A DNA stretch of 64,000 nucleotides from Zhenpiania hominis (GTDB taxonomy: Bacteria > Bacillota > Clostridia > Peptostreptococcales > Anaerovoracaceae). The notes under the pieces were generated by a model that was given only the letters and a program-made list of their open reading frames with translations, was not told the DNA's origin and ran no database searches. A program made the position numbers and the translations under genes. Shown here one piece after another: positions 8,238 to 17,100 of the stretch; position 1 is the stretch's first letter; each line of letters opens with the position of its first letter. The stretch spans positions 62,001 through 126,000 of the forward strand of contig NZ_JACRYT010000005.1 of the NCBI RefSeq assembly GCF_014333425.1. Direction: 5' to 3'.

Positions 8238-9515
8238 ATGGATAAGATAATATTAGAAAAAGGATGGGATTTATCGGCATATTCCGGTTTATGCAGTTAT
8301 GGTAAAACACTTTTTAACACTGGAACTCTTTCCACTTACTTTTGTGCAAAGCAAGACTGGAATACATATCGATTTTTGCTTCAAGAACTCCATCTAAAGC
8401 AATTAGAAGGAGTGGATTTCCATGGAAGAGAAACATTTGAGGAAAGAATAAATAAATTAAAAGGGATCGATGAAATTTCTATATTAAAAAAACTATTTAA
8501 GTTAATTTGTATGCCAGGATGGTTAAGCGAAAAAATAGCATATATTTATTCATGGGAGCAAATTGATTATGCTTGGAAGGGATTCACGCAGCCAATGGAT
8601 CCAGAAAAACGGAAACGATTAAAAGAAGTGGTGCGCGAGTTAGAATTATTAGAAGCAGATGATACGCTACCAATGGGAGAAAAAGCAATTCGAAGAAACA
8701 ATTTGAAGGCAGAAAAGAAATATCTTAACGATGGGCCAAGTTACTATCCAATGAGACGGAAGAAAACAGGGGATAAGATTTATAAGACTTGTTTTGAGGA
8801 TCATATCTCGAGACTTATTATGAGAGAACTTAGAAAATATAAGAATGGAGAGCCGATTCCTAATACCCCTTCATCTTGCTTGAGTGAGGAAAAAGGTGAG
8901 GCGCTTGTAACCAACCAGTTTTTAAAAGAAACGATACTGCACGATGAACCTCAGAAGAAAAAAGAGAAAGCGATCCTTTATGTGCATGGTGGACTGATTC
9001 AATGTCTTAAGGAGAAGCACCCGATAGAAAGCCGTAAAGCAAAGGTCTACACAATACGAGGCATTGTAGAATTGAATATCAATTACTGTCAAAAATGTAG
9101 CATACATTTTATTAGCATTGATGAGTTAAGATACTATCTAAAAAAATATCAGGCGATTTTTACAGATTTTCGTTGGATCGAAGAGAACAGTGCCCGAGAA
9201 GATGTAATAAATTATAGTTCTCAAATCCATCAATCGCCATTGTATTTATGTGGATATACAGTGGACTCCAAGATTGGTTTAGATGCTTCGACAAGGCAAA
9301 ACATTCTAAGCAAGATTATAGATTTCGAGATTCTAAAGAAATATGAAATTATTCAGTATTTAGATTTTTTTATCAAACGGAATGGAGCGATTCAGGCTAA
9401 TAAATTTGCAAAAGAAAAATGGAAGTCAGATATCGAATTTGTAAGAAGTTATCACTTTGAAACGCAGCAAGAGGTGTGCATAAAACAGATCAAGCGCATA
9501 CAAAAGAAACGTTAA
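8238..9515 (+). CDS. unrecognised 425-aa protein with a CxxC zinc-ribbon-like motif
   Basis: I do not recognise a named family. Residues 1-180 are mixed charged and aromatic sequence. The middle (about 245-310) reads like a small beta-rich module containing N-Y-C-Q-K-C-S-I-H-F-I-S, one Cys pair of a possible zinc ribbon, with H-P-I just before it. The C-terminal 90 residues (L-C-G-Y-T-V ... K-W-K-S-D-I-E-F-V-R-S-Y) are helical and have the look of a helical repeat I associate with clostridial mobile-element proteins of unknown function. Its codons are AT-richer than those of the transfer genes. It is the first gene inside the left end, so a nucleic-acid role at the element end is possible but unproven. 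Upstream (8005-8237) I see no other gene. Confidence 0.7.
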   Translation: MDKIILEKGWDLSAYSGLCSYGKTLFNTGTLSTYFCAKQDWNTYRFLLQELHLKQLEGVDFHGRETFEERINKLKGIDEISILKKLFKLICMPGWLSEKIAYIYSWEQIDYAWKGFTQPMDPEKRKRLKEVVRELELLEADDTLPMGEKAIRRNNLKAEKKYLNDGPSYYPMRRKKTGDKIYKTCFEDHISRLIMRELRKYKNGEPIPNTPSSCLSEEKGEALVTNQFLKETILHDEPQKKKEKAILYVHGGLIQCLKEKHPIESRKAKVYTIRGIVELNINYCQKCSIHFISIDELRYYLKKYQAIFTDFRWIEENSAREDVINYSSQIHQSPLYLCGYTVDSKIGLDASTRQNILSKIIDFEILKKYEIIQYLDFFIKRNGAIQANKFAKEKWKSDIEFVRSYHFETQQEVCIKQIKRIQKKR

Positions 9516-9554
9516 ACGTATTAATAGTATTCTAACTAAGAAAAGGAGGATGAG

Positions 9555-9806
9555 ATGAAAAGTACAGGAATCGTGAGAAGGATTGATCCCCTGGGGCGAA
9601 TTGTACTTCCGAAAGAGCTACGACGAACCTTAGATATTGAACTTAGAGATTCAATAGAAATATTTACTGATGGGGATAGGATTTTGCTGAGAAAGTATAG
9701 AAAAAACTGTATCATTTGTGGTTCGGAAAGCGATCTTATGACCTTTAAGGGAAAACCTGTTTGCAGGGCATGTATTGAGAGTCTAAGAAGAGAAACTTGT
9801 GAATAA
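9555..9806 (+). CDS. AbrB/SpoVT-like transition-state regulator with C-terminal zinc ribbon
   Basis: 83 aa. Residues 1-47 form the swapped-hairpin AbrB fold: K-S-T-G-I-V-R-R-I-D-P-L-G-R-I-V-L-P-K-E-L-R. A short C-terminal ribbon has two Cys pairs, C-I-I-C-G and C-R-A-C. This architecture is common in clostridial AbrB-like DNA-binding regulators. A strong AAAAGGAGG site precedes the ATG at 9555. It sits 39 bases downstream of the unknown 425-aa gene and may control the left-end promoter or sense host growth state (inference). Confidence 0.9.
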   Translation: MKSTGIVRRIDPLGRIVLPKELRRTLDIELRDSIEIFTDGDRILLRKYRKNCIICGSESDLMTFKGKPVCRACIESLRRETCE

Positions 9807-9898
9807 TGCGTAATAACTTATATTCATGGGAGGTGATGATATAAGGATAAGAGAACATTAAGCTTAATGAGATGCATATAAAAAATTGGTTTTGGATT

Positions 9899-9924
9899 AC
9901 AGCAGATAACTCTGCTGTTTTTTT
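9899..9924 (+). terminator. intrinsic terminator
   Basis: A 7-base stem (ACAGCAG / CTGCTGT) with a 6-base loop and a T-run, between the AbrB-like gene and the DUF5688 gene. Confidence 0.85.
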
Positions 9925-9950
9925 GCGCGAAAATTTAGGAGGAGAGATTT

Positions 9951-10838
9951 ATGGAGAAAAGAATGATCTATGCAGAGTTTAAAGCCCGGTTGATAAAAGA
10001 ACTGGAAGAAAAATTTATGTGTGAAGGAGAATTACAAAAACAAACGGTCATTCAATCAGGAGACAGGATGTTAACCGGCTTACATCTTGAAAAAGAAAGT
10101 TCAGGGATAGCGTGTACCATCTTCATTGAGGACTTATATCGAGATTATTTAGAACATGGAGATTTTAATCTTGCTGTGCTTGGTGCAGGAGAACTTCTTC
10201 AAAGAGAAGCGCCAGAATTCATGCGAAATCGTGCAGTGGATATAACTCCAGAATATATAAAAGAAAATGTTTTTTGTGAATTACTCGGAGGACGTTACAA
10301 TCAGGAATTCCTTAGAACCGTTCCTCATCTATCTGTGAAGAATACAGATTTGGCAATTACATATCGCTGTATGGTTGGAGAAGATTCAAGTGGAATTGCA
10401 GCTTTTTTTATTCATCCTGATCTGATGGCCTATAGTGGAATGACTTTGAAGGAATTACATCAGACGGCACTATCAAACACACAACGAATGTTCCCTATGG
10501 AAATTATGGAATTAGCTCCAGAGATGAAAGCCATTACGAATCAACAGAAAGTGTTTGGTGCGACAGCGATTCTCTATCCTGGTGTTTTGGAAGCAATTGC
10601 CGAAAAAGAAAACAGTGACTTTTATCTTCTACCTTCCTCAATTCACGAGATGATTCTTGTTCCAGATCAAGGTAACTTTTCTGAAAAGGAACTGAGATGG
10701 ATTGTCAGGAGTGCCAATCAGGAAGTCGTAGCACCGAATGAGGTGCTGTCCGACAGCATTTATCGTTATAAAAAGGATGAAAGGAAGCTAGAGCGCTGTA
10801 AGGAACCGACGGAGCGTCAGGTGGAACAGGATCGTTAA
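9951..10838 (+). CDS. DUF5688 family protein
   Basis: 295 aa, ATG 9951 behind AGGAGGAG. Family features: L-Y-R-D-Y-L-E-H-G-D-F near residue 60, a V-D-I-T-P-E-Y-I-K-E block, A-I-T-Y-R-C-M-V-G-E near 145, and P-M-E-I-M-E-L with L-Y-P-G-V-L-E-A-I-A in the last third; Y-L-L-P-S-S-I-H-E-M-I-L-V-P is the usual C-terminal signature. No catalytic motif, signal or membrane segment. DUF5688 proteins are frequent in Lachnospiraceae and their mobile elements, with no assigned role. The C-terminal 30 residues are charged. Confidence 0.8.
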   Translation: MEKRMIYAEFKARLIKELEEKFMCEGELQKQTVIQSGDRMLTGLHLEKESSGIACTIFIEDLYRDYLEHGDFNLAVLGAGELLQREAPEFMRNRAVDITPEYIKENVFCELLGGRYNQEFLRTVPHLSVKNTDLAITYRCMVGEDSSGIAAFFIHPDLMAYSGMTLKELHQTALSNTQRMFPMEIMELAPEMKAITNQQKVFGATAILYPGVLEAIAEKENSDFYLLPSSIHEMILVPDQGNFSEKELRWIVRSANQEVVAPNEVLSDSIYRYKKDERKLERCKEPTERQVEQDR

Positions 10839-10911
10839 AAAATATGAAAAGACTTCCTAAGAAACAGCCTTTTTGCCTATATAATAGAGCATAGGAGAAA
10901 GGAGTAGATGT

Positions 10912-11238
10912 ATGGAAGAAGTAAGAATGGAACAAACACTTGAGGATCGGATCTGGGATCAGATTTGCCAAGATGTATGGGAACGGTTGAATCATAATCC
11001 AAAATATCAAGACGTCTTGGTGGAAAAGGAACGTTTATTGGACAGATATGAAAATGTGACACATATTTTAGAGTATACGTCCAGTGGAGAATTGCGACTA
11101 TCTGAACAAGAGCAAGAAGCATTGAAATCTTTACTAAGGCTTGAAGATAAGTGTCAGGAAATCGAACAAAGAGAAATCTACAAAGAAGGCTTTCGCCATT
11201 GTTATTTCCTGTTGAAAGAAATTGAGAGGAGCGGTTAA
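10912..11238 (+). CDS. small helical protein, DUF6809-like
   Basis: 108 aa, ATG 10912 behind AAAGGAG. Predicted all-helical and highly charged. The ending (E-I-Y-K-E-G-F-R-H-C-Y-F-L-L-K-E) resembles the E-x-F-x-x-G-F-x-x-G-x-x-L-x-x-E tail of DUF6809 proteins found in clostridial ICEs and phages. An in-frame ATG at 10927 is an alternative start. Function unknown. Confidence 0.65.
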   Translation: MEEVRMEQTLEDRIWDQICQDVWERLNHNPKYQDVLVEKERLLDRYENVTHILEYTSSGELRLSEQEQEALKSLLRLEDKCQEIEQREIYKEGFRHCYFLLKEIERSG

Positions 11239-11239
11239 A

Positions 11240-11356
11240 ATGAAGGAAAAACAAACAGATTATATGATCTATTTTGGAAGGATAAATACAATCGTTATAA
11301 CTTGTCACTGGAAAGAGTCGCGAGAAACGTTATGGAAAAATTATTTAAAGAAGTGA
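11240..11356 (+). CDS. small 38-aa protein, possibly TnpW-like
   Basis: The start ATG overlaps the previous stop (TAAAATG) and is served by GAGGAGCGG, so it looks translationally coupled. The 38-residue product (M-K-E-K-Q-T-D-Y ... N-Y-L-K-K) contains I-V-I-T-C-H-W-K-E-S-R-E-T, which recalls the T-Y-I-V-T-S-H-F-x-E-x-x-R-E-T core of the short transposon-encoded TnpW proteins found in Tn1549-like elements. The resemblance is weak and by eye. Confidence 0.45.
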   Translation: MKEKQTDYMIYFGRINTIVITCHWKESRETLWKNYLKK

Positions 11357-11369
11357 TAAGAATGTAAGG

Positions 11370-11393
11370 GCAACAGGGCAACTGTTGCTTTTT
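11370..11393 (+). terminator. intrinsic terminator
   Basis: A GCAACA / TGTTGC stem with a 7-base loop followed by TTTTT, after the small 38-aa ORF. Confidence 0.8.
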
Positions 11394-11465
11394 ATTATGG
11401 TAAGAATACGAAAGTAAGGTATGTTTTATTGCTGGAAGAGACAATAGCGAATAAGGAGGACCGCG

Positions 11466-12272
11466 ATGGCAGTATTTCGTGTGGAGAAAACAAAAGATTA
11501 TACGGTAATGGCAAATCATCATTTGAAGAATCAGACGTTGTCACTGAAAGCAAAAGGGCTTTTATCTTTGATGCTGTCGCTTCCAGATACATGGGATTAT
11601 ACACTCCGAGGACTATCCGTGATTTGTAAAGATGGTGTGGATGGAATTCGGACTGCGGTTAAGGAACTGGAAGAACAGGGGTATATAAAACGTAGACGAA
11701 TCCGAAATGAAAAAGGACAATTGATAACGATAGAGTATATGATTTATGAATATCCAAACAGGGAAGGAATGCCTATCAAGGAAGGGAGGGAAATGGGGAA
11801 CCCTGTGCAGGCGCTTCCAAAACAGGAAAAGCCTGCACAGGTACTTCCAATCCAATTAAATACGAAAGTATCAAATACACAAAAACAAAATACATCATCC
11901 ATCAATATGGATTCCATAGATGCTATTCGCAGTAGGTTTTGCGAGAAACTTGACACCTGTACACTACAGAAAAAATTAGGGAAACGCCGACTGGATCAAA
12001 TCATTGAACTTCTTTCTGAAACGGTATTTCTGGCTTCCCATCAAGAGTATTTTTCGATTGGAAAGTATGAGTATCCAGCGAAGTTGGTCTTGGAACGTCT
12101 GACATCGTTAGATTGCAGCCATTTAGAATATATTCTGGAATGTATGGAAAAGCAGAATCAACCAATTCGCAATATTCGCGAGTATTGGTTGACCGCATTA
12201 TTTCGTGCTCCGGTTACGATTGATGCATACTATGATTCCGAAGTGCGATGCGAGAATTCGGATTTTTTATGA
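11466..12272 (+). CDS. DUF6017 / replication-initiator-like winged-helix protein
   Basis: 268 aa. The N-terminal 100 residues form a winged helix of replication-initiator type (F-R-V-E-K-T-K-D-Y-T-V-M-A-N-H-H-L-K followed by L-S-L-K-A-K-G-L-L-S-L-M-L-S-L-P). A low-complexity linker (residues 95-145) leads to a C-terminal helical DUF6017 domain ending in N-I-R-E-Y-W-L-T-A-L-F. This protein occupies the first slot upstream of transfer operons in Tn1549-like elements and probably acts in element replication or its control; the exact role is not established. ATG 11466 follows AAGGAGGACCGCG. Another ATG frame inside this gene (11429-11629) is a shadow. Confidence 0.82.
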   Translation: MAVFRVEKTKDYTVMANHHLKNQTLSLKAKGLLSLMLSLPDTWDYTLRGLSVICKDGVDGIRTAVKELEEQGYIKRRRIRNEKGQLITIEYMIYEYPNREGMPIKEGREMGNPVQALPKQEKPAQVLPIQLNTKVSNTQKQNTSSINMDSIDAIRSRFCEKLDTCTLQKKLGKRRLDQIIELLSETVFLASHQEYFSIGKYEYPAKLVLERLTSLDCSHLEYILECMEKQNQPIRNIREYWLTALFRAPVTIDAYYDSEVRCENSDFL

Positions 12273-12316
12273 TACACTAAAAAGAGGATAATTAAATGGA
12301 AGGCAGGAGATGGAAG

Positions 12317-13996
12317 ATGGAGAGAACGAAATGGCATAGATGGATAGGACTACTTCTGATGATTCTAGTAATCAGCGGGAACTGTGGATGGAATCTGGAT
12401 ACCGTATATGCAAGCATGATAGGAAGAGTTACAAAGGTGAAGACACTTCCACAAGGTGTCCATACGATTCAGATAACCTGGAACCGAATAAAAGGCGCAA
12501 ACTTTTATCAGATTTACCGTGCAGCAAAAAAGCAAGGACCATACAAAAAAATTAAAAAGACGAGGAAACGTTCTTTTTTCGATCGAAAGCGGGTGCCAGG
12601 AAAACGATATTGGTACCAAATTCGCGCTTGCAGGGGTAAATCGAAAGGATCATTCTCAAGAAAAACCAGCGGAATGTCCAAACCGGAAACCGTAACCGGG
12701 TTAAAGGTAGAACAGGTGTCGGATCAATGCCTTAATATAAGTTGGAAGCGAGCAAAGGGTGCAACTGCCTATCAACTATACCGATCTACATCCAAAACAA
12801 GTTCTTATAAAAAGATAGGGAAGATAAGGCGTACGAATTATCAAGATAGCCAACTTCAACCTGAAAAAACGTACTTTTATAAAGTCCGTGCATGCCGTGG
12901 AAATGTATATGGTAAATTTTCAACTCAAAGAAGTGGCCGGACTCGTGGGAGAGAGCGGCAACAGGTTACGATTCCAAAGAATCCCATACCGGATCCGTCC
13001 CTGGCTACACAGCGGCATCTGAAAATCTTAGATATGGAAACAGGGCAGGAAGTACAGGAGTTAAGCGCAGGAGAAGATTATCTGCTTTCCTCAAGCAGCT
13101 TATATGCAATGTCCACTTCGGAAGCCTATGATGCAGATTCAAAAACAAAAGCAATGTCCTATTGCCATATTACACCACAAAGGAGTGAGGAAGGAATCTT
13201 AAAAGCGGTTCTTTCTCCGCTTCTTGCTGGAACGCTCTACTTTCAGAATGAAGATGGAATTGAACGATCTTATCCGATTACAGAAGGGACCAAGATTCAG
13301 ACAGCCTCTATGAATATCGAACTGGGAGGAGCGGTTCCGCCAGGATTTATCGAAAGCTATGAGACGATCTATAATCGGCAATATCTGTATCAAGTGGAGA
13401 AAAATCCGGAGCATCTTATTCTGATTGGGGCGGAAAATGAAAGAGTACAAACCGTATTTTTGATGGAACCCTATCAGATAAATACCGAGAATGCGTATTT
13501 AGAAGTGACGCAGACTGCATTTGGCGGGACGACTATCCAGCCAATCCGCTACTATAGTGATAAACTTTTGGAAGGACGGCTAAATTCATCTATTTCATTG
13601 CTTCGAAATGAAAGTACCCTGGCGAATATCGTGGCGAATGCTATTCGCGCGGGGAATGGACTTTGTGACTTGATAGAGAAAGAAGATCTTACGAAGAAAG
13701 CAGAAGAACAAGCCATACGTGTCTCTACATACAACGGGAACTCTTCCTATTGGCACAATCTCGGAGGAAATCCAGGGCAACGCTACGGGAACTGTGGCTA
13801 TCAATCCGTAAATGAAAATATCACAAAAGGCGGAATGGGAAGCGCACATTGTGTAGCTGTGGCGGCAATTGACGCCTATTATACTTCACCAGGCCACCGA
13901 CAGAACCTCTTAGCACCGTCCCATGCTTATATTGGAACGGGGATTGTGTATCATGGAGCAGACAGCTTTACGATTACCCAAGCCTATGCAAAATAA
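12317..13996 (+). CDS. secreted CAP (SCP/PR1) domain protein with two fibronectin-III-like repeats
   Basis: About 559 aa. A signal peptide (M-E-R-T-K-W-H-R-W then a hydrophobic core, cleavage near V-Y-A-S) is followed by two Fn3-like repeats (about 35-115 and 120-205), each with an I-(T/S)-W-x-R-x-K-G-A-x-x-Y-Q-(I/L)-Y-R strand. A middle region of about 200 residues is unassigned. The C-terminal CAP domain (about 430-559) shows S-x-x-W-H, the N-x-x-Y-Q/S-V-N-E-N motif, H-C-V-A-V and S-P-G-H-R-Q-N-L-L. ATG 12317 has AGGAGA six bases upstream; the in-frame ATG at 12296 is an alternative. No sorting signal, so it is released. Surface cargo of the element, possibly acting on recipient cells or the gut environment (inference). 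Confidence 0.85.
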   Translation: MERTKWHRWIGLLLMILVISGNCGWNLDTVYASMIGRVTKVKTLPQGVHTIQITWNRIKGANFYQIYRAAKKQGPYKKIKKTRKRSFFDRKRVPGKRYWYQIRACRGKSKGSFSRKTSGMSKPETVTGLKVEQVSDQCLNISWKRAKGATAYQLYRSTSKTSSYKKIGKIRRTNYQDSQLQPEKTYFYKVRACRGNVYGKFSTQRSGRTRGRERQQVTIPKNPIPDPSLATQRHLKILDMETGQEVQELSAGEDYLLSSSSLYAMSTSEAYDADSKTKAMSYCHITPQRSEEGILKAVLSPLLAGTLYFQNEDGIERSYPITEGTKIQTASMNIELGGAVPPGFIESYETIYNRQYLYQVEKNPEHLILIGAENERVQTVFLMEPYQINTENAYLEVTQTAFGGTTIQPIRYYSDKLLEGRLNSSISLLRNESTLANIVANAIRAGNGLCDLIEKEDLTKKAEEQAIRVSTYNGNSSYWHNLGGNPGQRYGNCGYQSVNENITKGGMGSAHCVAVAAIDAYYTSPGHRQNLLAPSHAYIGTGIVYHGADSFTITQAYAK

Positions 13997-14022
13997 AAAA
14001 AGTAAGTAAAACAAAAGTCAAC

Positions 14023-14053
14023 AGAAGCGTTGGAATCTCCGCGCTTCTTTTTT
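14023..14053 (+). terminator. intrinsic terminator after the CAP-domain gene
   Basis: An AGAAGCG / CGCTTCT stem with a 12-base loop and TTTTT, 27 bases after the stop codon. Confidence 0.8.
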
Positions 14054-14127
14054 GATCGGGAAGGGATATATGAAGGATATACGAAAACGGTTAAAAGAAC
14101 CTTAAGCTACGAAAGAAATGAATGCAG

Positions 14128-14150
14128 AAGACCTTCGGGTCTTTTTCTTT
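14128..14150 (+). terminator. second intrinsic terminator (UUCG loop), possible attenuator
   Basis: A perfect AAGACC-TTCG-GGTCTT hairpin followed by TTTCTTTT, 42 bases before the adhesin ATG. Lying between the preceding terminator and a gene start, it could act as an attenuator in the adhesin leader. Confidence 0.75.
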
Positions 14151-14191
14151 TACAAAAAGTAGATGCCAAGATGAAGAAAAGGGGAACTCTT

Positions 14192-17100
14192 ATGGAAACG
14201 GTAAAGAAAAAAGGAAAACGATTTCTGATTTTGCTTTTGATTGCAATGCTGATTTGCGGAATTCCATTAGAAGTCCGTGCTGGAGCTGTGAAAGAATCCA
14301 ACATAGCTCAGAACGGAGAAGCGATCCAATTGGAGGCAGCAGATATAAAAACAGAAAGCGTAATGAAAGAATTAGAGCAACAAAATGGGATGGTACTGTT
14401 CAGTACCGGAGCATCACCGCTTGCTGCAAACGCTCGTGTGGAATTAACCTATTCCAGAACCATCCAGTATGAAAATTTCTTTACGAGGAATTTTCGTGTA
14501 AAAATTGACGGAAAGACAAAAGTTGCATATTGTGTTCAACCAAAAGAAACACCACCTGCAGAAGGTGCACATACAGCAATCGATTATAATAACAAGCTTA
14601 TGAGTAAGGCACTATACTACAGTTGGGGCTATCCGGGATATGATCGGAATACCAAGCAGTATGTAAGTAAAAAGGATGATGACGATGATTGGGCAGACGA
14701 TGATGATGCCTACGCGCTTTGTCATATGATTCTAAGCTACTTATATGATAAAAGCAGTGCGGATTCAGACGCTTTTTACGGTGTCAGCAGCGACACGATT
14801 AAACTTGTCAAACAGGTAGCTGATAAAATCGAAAATGACTGGCCCGATGCACCTACGGATTCCTCATTAAAACTAAATTATTCCAGCGTCAAGGCAACGT
14901 GGGATGCAGAAAATCAAGTGCAAGAAACACCTGTATTTCGTCTAACTGCGCATTCCGATAATCGAATCCAGATCCCACTCCCCAAAGGCGTCAAAATCCA
15001 TCGGACTCGTGATGGTGTTACGAAAACCTATGGAAGCGAACGAACAATTAAGGTATATGGTGGTGATACCTTTTATTTTACGGCGGACAAGAGTGTAAGA
15101 GGAACTTGGAAGACAGGAAATTTAGAGGGTTCTCTGTCCAGTTTTAATCCTTATTTAATAAGGGTTTCCGGAAGCCAGGATATTCTTTTTTGCGGTACTG
15201 GAGAAACTTCTAACACTTCCTTTTCGGTTACCTGGGTAGAATGGGGAAAATTAACCGTAAAAAAACTACTGGAAGACGGAGAAAAAAGTATCGATCTGGA
15301 ACTGGATTTTTACGATGGGATTCAATTTCAACTTACAGGAAATAACGTAAATATTGCCTTAAAGCCGGACAAAAATGGGAATCTTATAGATTCAAATGGA
15401 AATACAACTTTGGAACTGTTACCTGGCACTTATGTTTTGAGTGAAACTTCTGTGCCGGATCGATATCGGGAAAAACTTCAAAAGGAGATTATTATTACAG
15501 CAGGGGAAGAACGCAAAGAAAGCTTGAATAACCTTGTGAAAAAAGGAAATTTTCGCCTTCTAAAGGTTTATAAAGAAGACCTGCAGGACAACGAATCCAT
15601 CGTTTTTGATCGGGAAGCCGGGGTGGTATTCCGCGTTTGGGACGCAGATTATTACATGGCAGGCTGGAATTTTGAAGATGTGCCAACCATGTTTAAAGAT
15701 GAGATTACAACGGATCAGAATGGAGAAGCCGGGACGAAAGACCTGCCGGTGGGTGAGTATCTGGTTCAGCAGGTGACAACCGATCAGAACCACTGGAAAG
15801 TGAAAGACTTTTTTGTTGACATCGAAGATAAAACAACCACAACAAAACCGATTACTGTGATTGGAAACAAAACGACCGAAGTACCCGTGAAATTTATTAA
15901 AATTGATGCAGAGACCGAGAAAGTGGTACGGATTGCTGGAATTCAGTTCCAAGTATATGATCGGGAAGGTAATTTGATTATACAACAGGATAAAAAAGGA
16001 AATCCGGTTGATACTTATGTGACAGATGCAAACGGAGAGGCCTGGATGGAAGCCGCATTGCCGGCAGGCCAGTATCAGGTAAAAGAAATCAAGGCTCCTC
16101 CGGGTTATGCACTTGCAGATGAGATGGTTTCCTTCTCTGTCAATTCCGAGACCCAAAAAGGAGAAGTCATCGAAGTACGAGTTGCGGATAAACCGCAAAA
16201 AGTGGAACTCCTGCTTCATAAACAGGCAGAGACCTTTCTTCCAGATCCAACATATGCACGCTTTTCCTATGTGGAGATGGCCATGCCATTTGTCAAATTT
16301 GATGTAATGGCGGCAGAGGACATAGAGACTGGAGATGGAACCATCCGGCTTAAGAAAGGATCCATTGCAGAATCCGATCTTTTGACCGATGAACAGGGAA
16401 GTGCACAGACAAAGCCACTGTACCCAGGAAAGTATGTCATACTCGAAAAAGGTTTATACAGTAAAGTAAAACAATATCATCTGAAGGAAACCGATCTTAC
16501 AAATATCGTTACAAACTGGCAGATCGCATTACAAGATGCAGGAAAGAAATTACCATCTCAAATAGAACGTGAGGCCTTTGAAACGGCACTTTCCAAGCCA
16601 TTAGAGCAGGAATTTAAAATCGATCATGAAGGGAATAGCTTCTGGGAAGCACCAAGAGTTACAGGGCCAGAGTATTCGTTTGATTCCATTCAGGAAAAAA
16701 TTCTACAAGATTATCTGCGCGACCTTCCGGTGGAACAGATAGAAGAAATCTGGAGAGAACTTTCTTTGGATCGGTATGATGTACCACAGGATGGAATTGT
16801 CGCACAGGTAGAACTGAAAGCGGATGAAGCTGCAGTTGAAATTACAAGACAGGAACTGACAATCAAAAATAAGCTGAAAAAAGGCGGAATGAAACTTACA
16901 AAAACGGATCTCAGTGACGGAAGACCGATTCCAAATACAGGGATACGCATTTATTTGGAAGATCAAAGGACGGTTATTTTTGAAGGAAGAACTGATCAAG
17001 ATGGAATCCTCACTATTCCAGAACTTCCGATCGGCCACTACTATTTTCAGGAATACGACGCACCTTCGGGATACCTAATTGATGAGAATCTCTATTCCTT

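Noticed and set aside
14030..14191. 54-codon N-terminal extension of the adhesin
   Set aside because: It contains a terminator hairpin and precedes the real signal peptide; the ribosome site supports ATG 14192.
15560..16219. 219-codon open frame on the minus strand
   Set aside because: Shadow of the SpaA-repeat adhesin; the repeats on the plus strand are clearly the conserved product.
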